Shown here: positions 10,806 through 22,289 of the stretch, one piece after another
How positions within the stretch are numbered: the first letter of the stretch is position 1
Layout of the letters: each line of letters opens with the position of its first letter
DNA from: Lasiodiplodia sp. COLG20
Lineage: Eukaryota; Ascomycota; Dothideomycetes; Botryosphaeriales; Botryosphaeriaceae
Assembly (NCBI GenBank): GCA_009801085.1
Contig: VNWV01000012.1
Coordinates: 1 to 64,000 of the forward strand
DNA length: 64,000 bases
Direction: 5' to 3'
Notes under the pieces: generated by a model
Database searches by the model: none
The model's input: only the letters and a program-made list of their open reading frames with translations
What the model was told of the DNA's origin: nothing
Translations under genes and position numbers: made by a program

Positions 10806-13800
10806 ATGCCCCTCAATGCCCTGCTACCCGCGTCGCGCAGAGTTCTGTCTGCTGAGTCGGCCGTCGCCGTCGCCACCCGCCCTTTCGGATCCCTTGTGAG
10901 GGTATGGTCGTAGCCATCCAAGAAAAAAAATGTCCTGCCCTTGCTGATCTCTCAGTCCCAGGCTCATCCGAGGTGCTCTCTTGCTGCAAACCATAGACAC
11001 TGGTCTTCTGTCAATCCTCGTCATGTTAGGTGCTCGCCGTTCGCGAAGCCATGGGCTGCCATCCCACAACTTCAACATTCCCAGCTTCGATGGCACAGCT
11101 CCGCTGTGCGGTTACAAGGGCTGGTGGTGAAGCGTAGCCTTAGAAGAGGCAGGACTTGGAAACAATTTTGTGAAGAGAAGAGAGATAAAGAGAAAAGGAA
11201 TGACAGGGTTATTTCCATCCAGGAAAATGGCTGGCATTCCCTGCGGCAGAGATGGAAAACCATCCCAACTCGTTGGAAGGAAATCATGCCACTTGGTAGG
11301 CGCCGCGAGATGCAGAGGAGAACCCGGAGCCCCACTGAGCATCTGGCCCTTATCCTCGGAGAGCATAGCTGTGCCTGGGACCCTCGTCGAGTCCGTCCTG
11401 GAAAGGCAAATTTGAGCTATGTGGCACCTTACTCCCCGCATAAACACGAACACCCAGGTTATTTCCATCCGTTTGAAAAATTCCGACCCTCTCTTCAATT
11501 CTATCTAGCCCGCTATCTCCGAAAAGTTTACAGGAATGGAACTCCCGACTGGGATACCCCCATTTATGGACGTGTACGGAACTGGCTTGAACGACAGAAT
11601 TATACCGTTAATGACTTCCGGATCTGGGGCAAGATTCTGACTGCGGACAAAGCACTCGACGCGACCAAGGCGCTGCTGGACGGAAAATTCGGCGACATGA
11701 CTCTGCCAAAGCCAGTCCCAGTTTGGATGATTACCCTTCTTTGCCGGCGGAATGATCTCTCAGCTCAGGATGTTCGGCACCTCGTGGCGTATGTTGAACG
11801 CATGGTGACCGTCAAATCCGAACCAGCTCATGATACTTCTGCCAACCGCCTTGCCACGGACGAGAAGACGTTTGTTCTTATTTGCATTCGCCTCTTGCGG
11901 AAGGCCCGGACCGTCCATCCGGAGAGCATAGAGAACGTCGCGAATCTCATTGCTACACGCATCAACCCTTCGCATGTTGGTACTGCCAGAGAACTTCCGT
12001 CGAGCAAACCAGCGAATGAGGAAAAGTGGGGGAAGCGGTGTATCTACCTTGCTTTTCTGTATAACCGGATACTCACTTTAATTTCCTATCCCACACACAT
12101 ACGTCCCCACGTCTATGCCGCACTCCAGCTGCGTGCTCAATTTGATATCATCCGGCGGATGTCGGAGTACCAGCCTCCTTTGACAATCACTCAGATGGGC
12201 TACCGAGCTATGGCCCGCGTTCAGCTGATGCAAATGAAGACAGAAGATGAACGAAGGTGGGCTGAGCTGAAGTCGACCTCATGGCCACCGTGGAAAGAAG
12301 ACCGGACTGCCATGGATTCGGATATCGGACCGGAGCGTGGTGTCTCACGCGCTGGCCAGATGATTTTACGCATGAATGAGGCCGGATACCCCAGTTTTGG
12401 ATGGGATCGCATCATTCAACTGTACTCTGGTTGGGATCCTGATGGAAGTCCGGTCATTCAAACTAGGATGATTCTCCCTCGAATCCAAAACGCTATGATT
12501 TCTGCGTTAAATGAGGGAATGATGCCAAGAGAGTTTCCTTGCCTACAGGATGTCGACCACGGGATTTGGGCTGCGAGGGTGCGAACGACAAGGACTGTCG
12601 AAGAATCTTGGGCAATTTTTCTCGCATACGAGGACACTGCCGACAAGGCGCTGCGGAAGAGGGCAGTGCAGAAGAGGCCGCTGTTGAAAAGAAGAGATGT
12701 GTACTTGGCAATGTTTGAACGGCTGATTGGTTCTCGGAAGCTTGCATCTCGCGACAGGCGAGGAATTGTCGCCCTTCGTCCTGGCTATGTCGAAATGAAA
12801 GAGGAAATGCCTGGGGACAGGATGGAAGCTTTGCCTACCCCGGACTCGCCACATGAGCGTTTGGATCCACGTCTTCAGCTACCTTCAGTGGACGAACTCC
12901 TCGAGAGAATGATTTCTAAGCGTATATACCCGAGTAATGCCTGCTTGGCGGTACTGCTTCGGATAGTGCCCAGACTTGAGCGAGGGCTGGAAACCATGCT
13001 GACCAGCCGCGACAAGCGCGTCCGCGCGCTTTTGTTACTGGAAATCACCGAACAACAAATAGAGGATGTCCCCGAACAGGTGTTCAACGCCTACATTCAC
13101 TTGCTCTGTCGATATTTTTCGATTCCTGACTGGTATCATTATGTCGATGGGGCTCCGAAAGGCGATGGGCGTATCTTACTTCATCGAGCGATCGCACTCA
13201 TGGACCGTAGGAAGTCGACATACCGCCCCGGATGGAATAGCATTCTACACGCAGTCCACAGATTTGACTCCAGGCGCCGAGGTAATGGGACCTCTGAACT
13301 CATGCGTCAAACTCTCAAAGTCCTGGATCGTGCAGGAGTTGAGCTTGATGAGGAGGGCTTACATACCGTCTGTCTCTCTTTCAGCCTCAGCGCTATGATC
13401 CGCAGAAATCGCATCATCACTGCCCAAGACCGTGGAGAAGGGCTTCTGGAAGACGCGCAAGCACACCACTTCCAGCACAATGTCGACGACTCCCACTTCC
13501 TCCGCTCTCTGTTCAACAAGGTTGTCGGCCAAGACACCCTCGCCCACAATGAACCTCAACTCGCAACAGTTGGTGACCGCGAGCCTGTGACCGCTAGAAA
13601 AGCTCTGAGCGTCCCCCGGCCAGCCACCCTTCACGCCTACATTCGTGCGCTTGGAATCATGGGTGACTATGAGGGTCTGTTGTCTGTCGCATCTTTCATG
13701 CATGATAATGTTTCTGGGTTGCTGCAGCATTGCGATAATGAGCTCAATGGATATGTCCGTCTGAGGCGTGCCATTGTCGCTCTGCGGTGTTTTTTGGAGC

Positions 13801-14075
13801 GCAGCTGGGAGGAGCAATCCGAGCAGCAGGCTTTGCCCGCCATCAGCGATGCACTCTCCGAACTGGATGAATTGGCTCAATCAGCGGATCAAGAGGACAA
13901 GACGACAGGTGAGCCTGCGCCTGAGGAGCTGATCATGCTTGTGAGAGATAAGGTGGAAAACCTGGCCGCGAAGTGGGGTCATTGGCCTAGCGATGGTGAG
14001 GTGAAGGAATATGTGGGGTGGGGCCAGACGTTGAAGTCTCTGGGAAAAAGTAGTGTATCGCAGGAGGTAAATTAG
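10806..14075 (+). CDS. Large predicted mitochondrial protein, helical-repeat-like
   Basis: Exons 10806-10895 and 10956-14075, about 1069 residues. The main frame has no usable ATG near its 5' end. A 60-bp intron (GTGAGG..CTCAG, CTGAT branch) links it in phase to a 30-codon exon starting MPLNALLPASRRVLSAESAV. That reads as a mitochondrial presequence: Arg/Ser/Ala-rich with no acidic residue in the first 16 positions. Further Arg-rich sequence and LRWHSSAVRLQ follow. The rest is soluble and mostly alpha-helical, without catalytic motifs. Its spaced helical segments recall PPR-type organelle RNA-binding or translation factors, but I could not count clear 35-residue repeats. Gene and frame are solid; the first exon is likely (about 0.6) and the function is unknown. 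Confidence 0.75.
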
Positions 14076-14550
14076 CAGTGTAGATAGTGTAGGGTGTGTG
14101 TAATAATGTAAATAAACTGTTCTCCTGTTCAACTCAGGCATAGAGGTGATGATGCTACTTCAATGTAGTAAAGCGCTTGTAGATGAATAAAAGTAGAGAC
14201 CGTTTTAAAGATTTGTGCCGCGCATCGCGAATCGTAGGTTCTAATCCAAGATTCGCATATTCTGTCTTCTTCTATAGGTAAGGATTGTGTTGCTCTGCAG
14301 TTGAGCAGCTGGCCAATCATAGCGCCAGACGCTCTACCGATTTGGACTAGCGTCATCTGCATCTTCAGCGTCGAAGTTTCTGAGCGGCAACTTCTTTTCG
14401 ACTTCACATCGCGCCGCACTGGGACTTCTCACAACGAACATCTCGGCGCAGTTTTAATAAGTCTAACCTGCTTCAGATATTGACCCAATCCCGGTCTCCA
14501 CAAAGTGTTCATTTGACGATCCTCTCACAAGAGCTTGTCGGGCCCCAAAT
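14076..14550. other. 475-bp spacer
   Basis: 3' flank of the mitochondrial-protein gene and promoter of RSA3. It contains a 7-bp-stem hairpin (GCGAATC..GATTCGC, about 14228-14257) that I do not assign. No gene seen. Confidence 0.4.
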
Positions 14551-15247
14551 ATGCCTCCCAAAACCACCGCCGTCGCCGGCAAACCGAAACTTAGCACCAA
14601 ACGGATCAGGAAATCTCGCACTGAATGTAAGTCATCACTGTCCTCCACCTCCTGGTCCATTTTGATATGGTCTTTTCGATCGTCTCCGCTTTGCTTCTCA
14701 TAGCTCCCCCACGTGAACTGACATGACTAACGGACCCTGCCTCGTAACAGTCGTCGAATCCAGCAGCAGCAGCAGCGAAAGCGAAGCCAGCAGCGACACC
14801 GAAAGCAGCAGTTCCGCAGCCAGCGCCGCGGCGCCCAACCCCAGCAAAAAGCAAAAGACGACCACTGCACGTGACAACACCGTAAGCCTACCAATCACCA
14901 CCTATCTCTTCCTCTCTTTTCCTTCCCAGATGTAAAGAAAGTGGCTTGCTTCTCAGCTGACACGAATAAAGGCCTCGTCCGCTTCAGACGCCTCATCCTC
15001 CTCTTCATCTTCACCATCCGACTCGGAATCCGACTCCCTCCCGGCCTCGGCCGCCGCCGCCGCTTTCCCGTCTTGGTACTTGCGCACGGTCACGCAGGAG
15101 CTGGCCGAAGACCTGGACAAGGTGCGCGGGGCTCCAGATTTCGGCGACGCGGCGCTACCGCTACTCGTGCATGCGCTACAGCAGGGCGAGGCGTGTTTTT
15201 CGCAAGCGGAGAAGGCGAGGGTGATGAGTGCTGCGGCGAGGGATTGA
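14551..15247 (+). CDS. RSA3: Ribosome assembly protein 3 (RSA3)
   Basis: Exons 14551-14626, 14751-14881 and 14972-15247, 160 residues. RSA3 is a nucleolar factor needed for 60S subunit maturation, associated with the Dbp6 helicase in yeast. The basic N-terminus (KLSTKRIRKSRTE) is followed by a Ser/Glu/Asp/Ala-rich low-complexity region. The C-terminal domain carries the family signature WYLRTVTQELAEDLDKVR, then APDFGDAALPLLVHALQQG and FSQAEKARVM. Intron 2 can end at AAG (14971, with a CTGAC branch 10-15 nt upstream, preferred) or at CAG (14956). Both keep the frame and differ by five residues. Family match is clear. Confidence 0.88.
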
Positions 15248-16150
15248 TTGTGGGGTTCTGGGAGGTGTTGAAAGGGAGTTCGGCGTCTAAGAAGGATATG
15301 CTCTGAATGAAAAGTATTTGAGTTTTTGGTGCACGGTGACGTTCGCCCACATGTGATGCACCGGTTGGAGCGCTCGTGACGCATGCACTGCCAGCGTTCA
15401 CCGGAGTACAAAAACCTTTGTTGAAAGTACACTAAAAAGGTCTACATTCACAAGGAAAACAACCCAGAAACAATGAGCCAAAGATTACCATTTCACTGTT
15501 TGTCGGCCTGTGTAAATTTTGGTAACCAGCAATAATCCTCAGCATATCCGACGAAGCTGTCTCCATTCAATGATAATGCTGCAGTCCTCTTTCTAATCCT
15601 GCCACATGTTCAGAAACTCCAAATGATGTCGTTATGTAGCATTGATTGATGAAGAACTAGCTTTCTAAAGTGTCAACAATGAAAAAGGAGTGAGGTCAAG
15701 AACATAGCTACCTTTCCCATCTTTTCTAACATAGCTGTTCCCGTCTTTTTTATTCATCCTCAGTCTCCCAACCCTAGTTTCGTAGTGTTTCTAACGAGAA
15801 GTAAGAAATGCAATCCGTGAGGTGTCCTCAAAAGCACAACTATATTAAACAAGGAGGCGACAGCCAAACACTTCATGATGACACAACAACGAGCGCAGAA
15901 CAGCAGTGCGTGTTCACATTAGGCAAGACCCGTTACCCTGGAGACGGTTATGTAGCGATTTTGAACCCACGAATGATGTTCATTTTAGCCTGTCACATGC
16001 CAGCGCCGTGTAGGCTCTCCATCTACGTTGCATAAAAGGCTCCCGTCTAACCACACACTCACCGAAAATCTAGACGCCCGCTATCGTTTCAACACTCGCT
16101 TACTGCTCTTAGATCTTCCTTGCGTCGCGCAGCAACCATTCGTCAGCGCG
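15248..16150. other. 0.9 kb spacer, no gene seen
   Basis: AT-richer non-coding DNA: 3' flank of RSA3, then promoter and 5' UTR of the RBR ligase. No frame longer than 75 codons and no family resemblance. Confidence 0.45.
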
Positions 16151-17995
16151 ATGGAGGACGACGACGGCACCGCTGCGCTGGTTCTTCGACTTCAGCTCGA
16201 AGATCTTGCGTCTATCCTCACCCCAGCAGACGGCGAGGGTAATATCAACGATGAAGCCGCAAGCGACCGAGCATTCGCGCTTCAGCTCTACCAGCAGGAG
16301 CTTTCGGCTCAGAGGACAATTCTCAATGACCGCAGGATAGCGAGCGCCGTTCAGGCCGGTCGACACATCCCCACCGTCACAACGGAGACAAGTCGAGCCA
16401 GGCAGAGGGACCACAACCTTGCTCGAGCAGTTCAACAGCGTGCCAATCAATCAAACGCTGCCGTTGGTGCTCAGCCTGTTCAACCTGTTCAGCCTGCTGA
16501 GCCTCCTGCTGAACCGGTTCCTGAGCCTAGTACTGAGACTGCTATCGATCCAGCTACCGAACCAACTACTGAGCCCGCTGCTGAGCCAATTCCTGAACCA
16601 ATTCCAGAGCCGACTCCTGAGCCTGTTGCCGAGCCTGTTGCCGAGCCTGCTGCCGAGCCAGTCGCTGAGCCCGTCGCTGAGTCCGTTGCTGAACCGAATG
16701 CTGAGCAGAATGCTGAGCCGAATGCTGAGTCTGTTACCGCTCTGGCTGTTGAGTCCGTTGCTGGGACTACTTCTGAGTCGGTTCCTGAGCCAATTTCAGA
16801 GCCGACCCCCGAGCCTGCTTCTGAGGCTCCTGCTGAACTTGCTACCGAGCCTCCTGCTCAACTTACCTCTGGGGGTGATGAGGTTGACACGGTAAGCATC
16901 GAAGGCAGCAACAAGAATAGACCGGGACTGCTGGCTGACCTAAACTCTGTACAAGCTACTCACCGGATCCATCCCCCGCCCAGTCAGCTGCAGCTCGGAG
17001 CACTCAAATACCACGTTTGTCACCGCTGAAGATGGCACAACGGCAACTACTGGCGAGCCCTCCTCCGCAGCCGGCCACGACGAGCGACCCATCCGCATCC
17101 GATGCGAAGTCTGCCGCTCACACTACCCGCACTTCGACGTAACGAGGCTGCCGAACTGCGGTCACTACTACTGCCGCGACTGCCTCGACCACCTCTTCCG
17201 CTCCTCCCTCACCGACGAGACGCTCTTCCCGCCGCGCTGCTGCCGCCAGCTCATCCCCTTCGACGACGTGCGCGACCTACTCACCGCCGCCACGGCGGGC
17301 GACTTCGAACGCCAGCGGCCCGAGCTGGATACGGCGGACCGGACGTACTGCCACGTCCCCACCTGCTCGACGTGGATCCCGCCGGCGGACATCACGGGTG
17401 ACGACAGGGTGGGCACGTGTCCAAGCTGCGCTGCACGAACGTGCGCAACCTGTAAAGGAGAGGAGCACAATTGGGGCCGGTATGAGTGCCCGGGGGATGA
17501 GGCGACGCTGGCACTGCTGCGCGCTGCGGGCGAGAACGGATGGCAGCGCTGCTACAATTGCCGGCGTTTCGTGGAGCTGAACACTGGTTGCTATCACATC
17601 ACGTAAGTTCATCTGCGCTCTTTCAACCATCTCTTTGATCTTTTGCTGACTTGTTTTCTGAAATGGAATACAGATGCCGATGCCGCGCGCAGTTCTGCTA
17701 CCTTTGCGGTGCGCGATGGAAGACGTGCACATGTCGCCAGATGGATTTGCGTCGTCTTTTCGAACGGGCTCGCGAAGTCGCCCAGCGCGGAGGCCAGGAT
17801 GCCACGAGGAGAGATGTTGAAAGGGTGGCGCAACGCCTTCGCAGGACCCACGAGTGCACCCACGAAGGATTCTTTGACAGGGTTGACGGACGGCATCAGT
17901 GCGAGAACTGCCATGACACGTTGTACGAGTTCATTCTCGAGTGCCCGCGCTGCATGCTGCACGTTTGCCTCAGGTGCAGGCGGAACAGACTTTGA
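16151..17995 (+). CDS. RBR-type E3 ubiquitin ligase with Pro-Glu repeats
   Basis: Exons 16151-16891, 16956-17602 and 17674-17995, 569 residues. RBR ligases take ubiquitin from an E2 onto a RING2 cysteine before transfer to substrate. Order: an N-terminal helical region starting MEDDDGTAALVLRLQLEDLA; a roughly 110-residue run of EPxA/EPxP units (about 16480-16870); RING1 from RCEVC (residue 297) through NCGHYYCRDC; an IBR region with CHVPTC, CPSC and CATCKGEEH; then RING2, CYNCRRFVELNTGCYHIT spliced to CRCRAQFCYLCG. The Cys in NTGCYHIT (about residue 459) aligns with the catalytic RING2 cysteine. The protein closes with a further Cys-rich tail (CENC, CPRC, CLRC). Intron 1 uses an AAG acceptor behind a CTGACCTAAAC branch. 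The substrate is unknown. Confidence 0.9.
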
Positions 17996-18453
17996 GGTCA
18001 TGGTTGCGGTGGAAAGCTCGCTACGCCGAAGTCTTAAAAGGAAAAAGGAAAAGGAAAAGGAAAAGAAAAAGAAAGGGAATCTTGGTCATTTTGGGTATCG
18101 TGCGCTTCTTAAGAGGACAGGAAAGACGTATTAAAGCGGTATGGAGGCGAAAGAAAGTAGAACTCTGCAGTCTTTCAAGTGCTTCAGATGGTCCGTTCGG
18201 AAGGGTTTGATAGAGAACAGCGCTTTGGCATACACGGGGAGCTTAGAATATTCCTGCTAATGGAAGCCAATGGCCAAGATATTAAAGGTAAATTGCCTGA
18301 ACTGCACTAACTTACTTGGACAGCTTCAGTGAGCGAAGTCTTCAACCACGTTCACGTACGCGCAGAAGTAAAACATGAAGAACGCGTACATGTATCTTCT
18401 CTATACAATAAAAACTACGATAAGATCCACTCTCCGCATAAACCCGTAACAAC
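17996..18453. other. Convergent spacer with polypurine tract
   Basis: 3' flanks of the RBR ligase and the glucanase. At 18035-18077 there is an A/G-rich tract built of imperfect AAAAGG units. No gene seen. Confidence 0.5.
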
Positions 18454-21267
18454 TTACTTGGTACGGTACAGGGCAACAGTGTCCGGGTAGACGTTCAGGT
18501 TGTCTTTGTAGTTAGCAACCTCGACGCCGTTGCGAGAAATCATGCTCTTGGCGCCGACAGTGTTGAGGTTGAAGAGCGAAACGTAACTGTTGCCCTCGAC
18601 GCTCATGATGCGGGTCTGGCACTGGCCACCGGGTGCGTTGGAGCAAGCTATATTTACGTTAGCAATGGACGGATAAATGGGGGTAGGTAAAAGGAAAAGG
18701 GGAAAACTCACTAGTACTGTAGTTACTAAAAAAACTGTACAACCCCGCCCCATACACCAACACACTACTATCCACAACCCTCAACCCCCACCCACTCTTA
18801 TTATCCCCATTATACGCCGTCGCCGCCGTAAACACCGGATCCCCCATCGTCGCGTTCACCGGGAAAACCGCGCCGGCGTCGGGGTTCGGCTGGTAGTACG
18901 CGCTCTCGGTCTGTATCTGGCCCGCAAAAACAGCAGCAGCGTTGCGGAACTGGTACTGGTACTTGGCGTGGTGCTCGACGCCCGTGCCGACCAGCCACGT
19001 CGGCCCGCTACTCTCAACCAGCAGCCCGCGGCCCGCGTGCACCGTGATCTGCCGCAGCGCCGCGTCGTCGGCGTCGTGGTCGGCGACCCAGAGCCACACG
19101 TTCTCCGCGTAGAGGCCCGATGCGGCTTTCGTGACGTGCATGCTGGCGTAGGCAGCTACGCACGCGGCCTTGATGTTCGCGGTCGTCGCGACGACGGAAG
19201 GCGTCGCAGGGCAGTCCGCGTACGACAGCGCGCTCCCCGCGAACCCGCCGACGCGCGTGTGGACGTCCCACATCCCACTCGGCGTCCCAGCCGGCGCGGC
19301 CAAATTCCACTGGATCAGCAGCGCGCCGGGCGCCGCGCCCTGCGTCGAGACGACCATGTCGGACCACTCGACGCGGCCGCTCGTCGACTGCCCCGCGCCG
19401 CTGCCGCCGACCTGCACGACCGGCTGCGGCGTGTTGATGTCGCCCCAGAACGACCCGGCGGCCATGATGACCGGGTACGCCTCGCCGACGACGCGCAGGC
19501 CCGGCGGGAAGTACAGGGTCCGCGAGATCTTGTACGTGCCGGCGTCGACGATGAGCAAAGCGTTGTACTTGACGGCGTAGGTGATGGCGGATTGCAGCGC
19601 GGCCGTGTCGTCGGTGCGGCCGTCGCCGCGGGCGCCCATGGTGCGCGCGCTGAGGGTGCGGCTGAGGGTTACGTCGCCGTAGTGCGGCTTGGAGCGCTCG
19701 TAGTATTTGGTGCCCGAGAGGAGGGAGGCGGGGCGGGTTGTGCTGCTGATGGCGTTCATGATGTTGGTGGGCCCGGAGGGGGTGTACGAGTGGCCTTGGG
19801 CCCAGGCGTTGATGGTGGTGCTGCCGGTGGTGCCGGCGAGGGCGACGGTGGAGGGGCCTTTGACCATGGTTGGGACTTTGGTGAGTTGGATCTGGGGTGT
19901 GTGATGTTAGTTGAAGGGGTGGTGGAGGTGGGAGGGAAAGGGAGGGAGGGAGTTTACGTTTTCTAGGACCAAGCTTCCGGCCGTGGCGGGGGAGGAGGAG
20001 AAGTCGTGAGCGCTGAGGATGCCGACGGGAGTGTTGGTGAAGGAGCTGTCGAGGATGGTGACGGAGCCGACCGTCTGCGCGGTGCGACCCCCGCCGTTCA
20101 TGGTGACGCCGGTGGTGCAGTTGTTGATGGACAGGCTCTTGTACGTCCAGCCCCACGACCAGATCTGGTTGATGGCTGTCACGGCGTTGTAGAAGGTCAG
20201 GTTGCGCATCGTGAACTGCTGGTTGCCGAAAACAGCGCCGTTGAGGCCGCCGTAGAAAATTAGATCGTTGGCGAAGCCGCCAGAGCCTTTGGAAAGATTA
20301 GTGCAACACTTCAAAGTAAATGGACGAGACGTACCAGATTCGATGAAAATGCCCTGGTGCTGGGTTCCGGGAGCGTCAGACATCTTGAAAACGATGTTCT
20401 GCAGACTCGTGGCTTGGGAAACGGGCCAGTGGATTCCAGTTGCGCTCGAAGAAGCCGGAATGGCAGTCAAGTCGATTATAAAGTTACGGACTTGCGAGAA
20501 GAATACGTTGGTAGCACCCCAGCCGAGCGCGCCACCAGACTGGTACTGATTGCCATCGATGACGCCGAAGCCCGAGAAGTTGGGAGTAGCCTTCAGGGTG
20601 GGGAGGCAGTTGGGGTTGCCGATGATCATGGTGTTGTAGTAGTCGACAATGGAGGAAGAAACGACGTAAGTGCCCTGGACCATATTATGAGCGCCCGACC
20701 ATGGTAAAGCATGGCGACACTTACAGCGGGGAAGTAGATAACGGCCGGCGTCGTAGTGCTCGACGAGCATGTACCAGGAGCACAGCGCCCGCCATCTTTC
20801 ATGGCGCGGTTGATAGCGGCAGTGTCATCCGTAACGCCATCACCTTTAGATACCCGACTTTGTCAGTCCTCAACGGTCTGGAAGTCAGACATGCAAGAAT
20901 TTATACCTTTGGCTCCATAGCTCTTGACGTTCCGAAACACGGCATACGTCGAGTTGCTGTTGAACGCGGCCTTCCCCTGATGCTTGATGTTCTCCAGCCA
21001 GTACGGCGCGCAGTACGACGACGTCTGTCGCTTTGCAACAACAGCGGTCCCGTTCAGATTCGTGGGAGCTTCGGCGTGCGGTTCGATGGGAAGCGGAGCC
21101 TTGTCAGCGCCTTGGAAGGTTGCGTACTGCTTGAACTGGTCCAGCATGCCATCGACCATGTCCTGCACTTCAGCGATCTTGTAGTGCGGACCCTGGGCGC
21201 TGGCGCCATCGCTCAGCAGGAGAGTGCATGATAGCAACAGCGAGAAAAGAGAGGATGCGCCACGCAT
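18454..21267 (-). CDS. Secreted GH55 exo-beta-1,3-glucanase
   Basis: Six exons: 20907-21267, 20725-20843, 20335-20674, 19958-20286, 18712-19891 and 18454-18647, 840 residues. GH55 enzymes release sugar from beta-1,3-glucan outside the cell, in wall turnover or feeding. A signal peptide (SLFSLLLSCTLLLSDGASA) starts the protein. Two beta-helix (pectate-lyase-3-like) halves follow, each opening with the same motif: NVKSYGAKGDGVTDDTAAI and ARTMGARGDGRTDDTAAL. Two AAG acceptors (20844-20846, 20287-20289) and a CAG acceptor are required to keep the motifs intact. Residues near the C-terminus (GGQCQTRIM..YSLF-like) fit the family end. Length is usual for GH55. Which end of the glucan is attacked is family knowledge, not seen here. 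Confidence 0.9.
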
Positions 21268-22289
21268 GGTGGGCGGGCGACTTTGGGGGTTAGAGAGAAT
21301 GCAAGAAAGGAGTAAAAGAGTGACTGCGCATGCGTGCTGCTTGAAAGAGAGTGGAGGGACTGGATGGGTTGCAGCGAGGGAGCACGCGAGAGAGAGGCGC
21401 TTTTCATTAAGTATAGAGTGAATAGCTGAACTACATGGCTGCCTGTGCGAGCAGGGAGACTAGATCTTGGCAGCGGCGGTTGACGGGAAGATGGAGAAAA
21501 TAACGGTTAGAGCTGGCAGTTGAGGAAATTAGGTGGCTTCTATCCGCTATTCGGGCAGCGCTAGGCCAGTCTGGAGGCTTATCCATTCCCACATCAGGGA
21601 AAGGCGGGGGAGGTTAGTGCTAAACTCAGTCATGGCGAGAAGCAGGGCTGGCTGAGGTTGGGCGCAAGGCTGTGTGAAGAAAAAGTGCCGAGGCGCAGGC
21701 CGACGGGCGGGCCCCTGATCTAGAGCCAGCCACAGCGCAGCCACGCCCATACCTCTCACGTGCTTTCGCAACATCACCATCCTCCCACCCTGAAATGGGC
21801 GGCACTTGCATATCCGTGCCCTTATCACCCGGATCGGGACGGCTCCGGATCACATCCTTGAGCCTGCTGCGCGGATCTACCCGCCATGACGGCAACCAGG
21901 TACTCGGGAGCCGTCGATCAAGATCGATACAAGATCTCCTGGCGGTGGGTCAAGCTAGGGCAGTGGCATAGTCCAGATCACGAGCCAAAATGATTGTAGA
22001 TATGAAGATTGCTTTGAAAGTGTAGATTTCTTGGTATCAAACACGCTATATCTTCCCCCATCATTAGAAATACCACGACTATAAAAAGCTCGTAATCGTG
22101 CCGTGAAGCTGCTTTTTACATCCGTCTGGCGCTCGTGTATATGTACGGCACCCTCTATACATGCGACTCAAGCGCTCATTGTGATATCGTGAAAACCCCA
22201 GACCAACTCCGGCGCTCAAAACCATGCGGGTATGTGGCTGAACAGAAAAACAGCTGAAAACAATTTTTTTTACAATGCAGAAAGAGTGC
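21268..22289. other. 1.0 kb spacer: glucanase promoter, transporter 3' end
   Basis: No gene recognised. A TATA-like CTATACTTAA (minus strand, about 21412-21421) sits roughly 150 bp upstream of the glucanase ATG. Confidence 0.4.

Noticed and set aside
14228..14350. Possible tRNA (GGTTCTAATCC box and a GGTAGAGC-like stretch)
   Set aside because: The two boxes are on opposite strands and no cloverleaf or T-stem pairing can be drawn.
14953..15432. 159-codon minus-strand frame over RSA3
   Set aside because: Acidic low-complexity mirror of the RSA3 exon; the plus strand carries the RSA3 signature.
18677..20156. Long frames on both strands across the glucanase (429 and 380 codons)
   Set aside because: They are shadow frames of GC-rich coding DNA; the minus-strand GH55 exons carry the real motifs.
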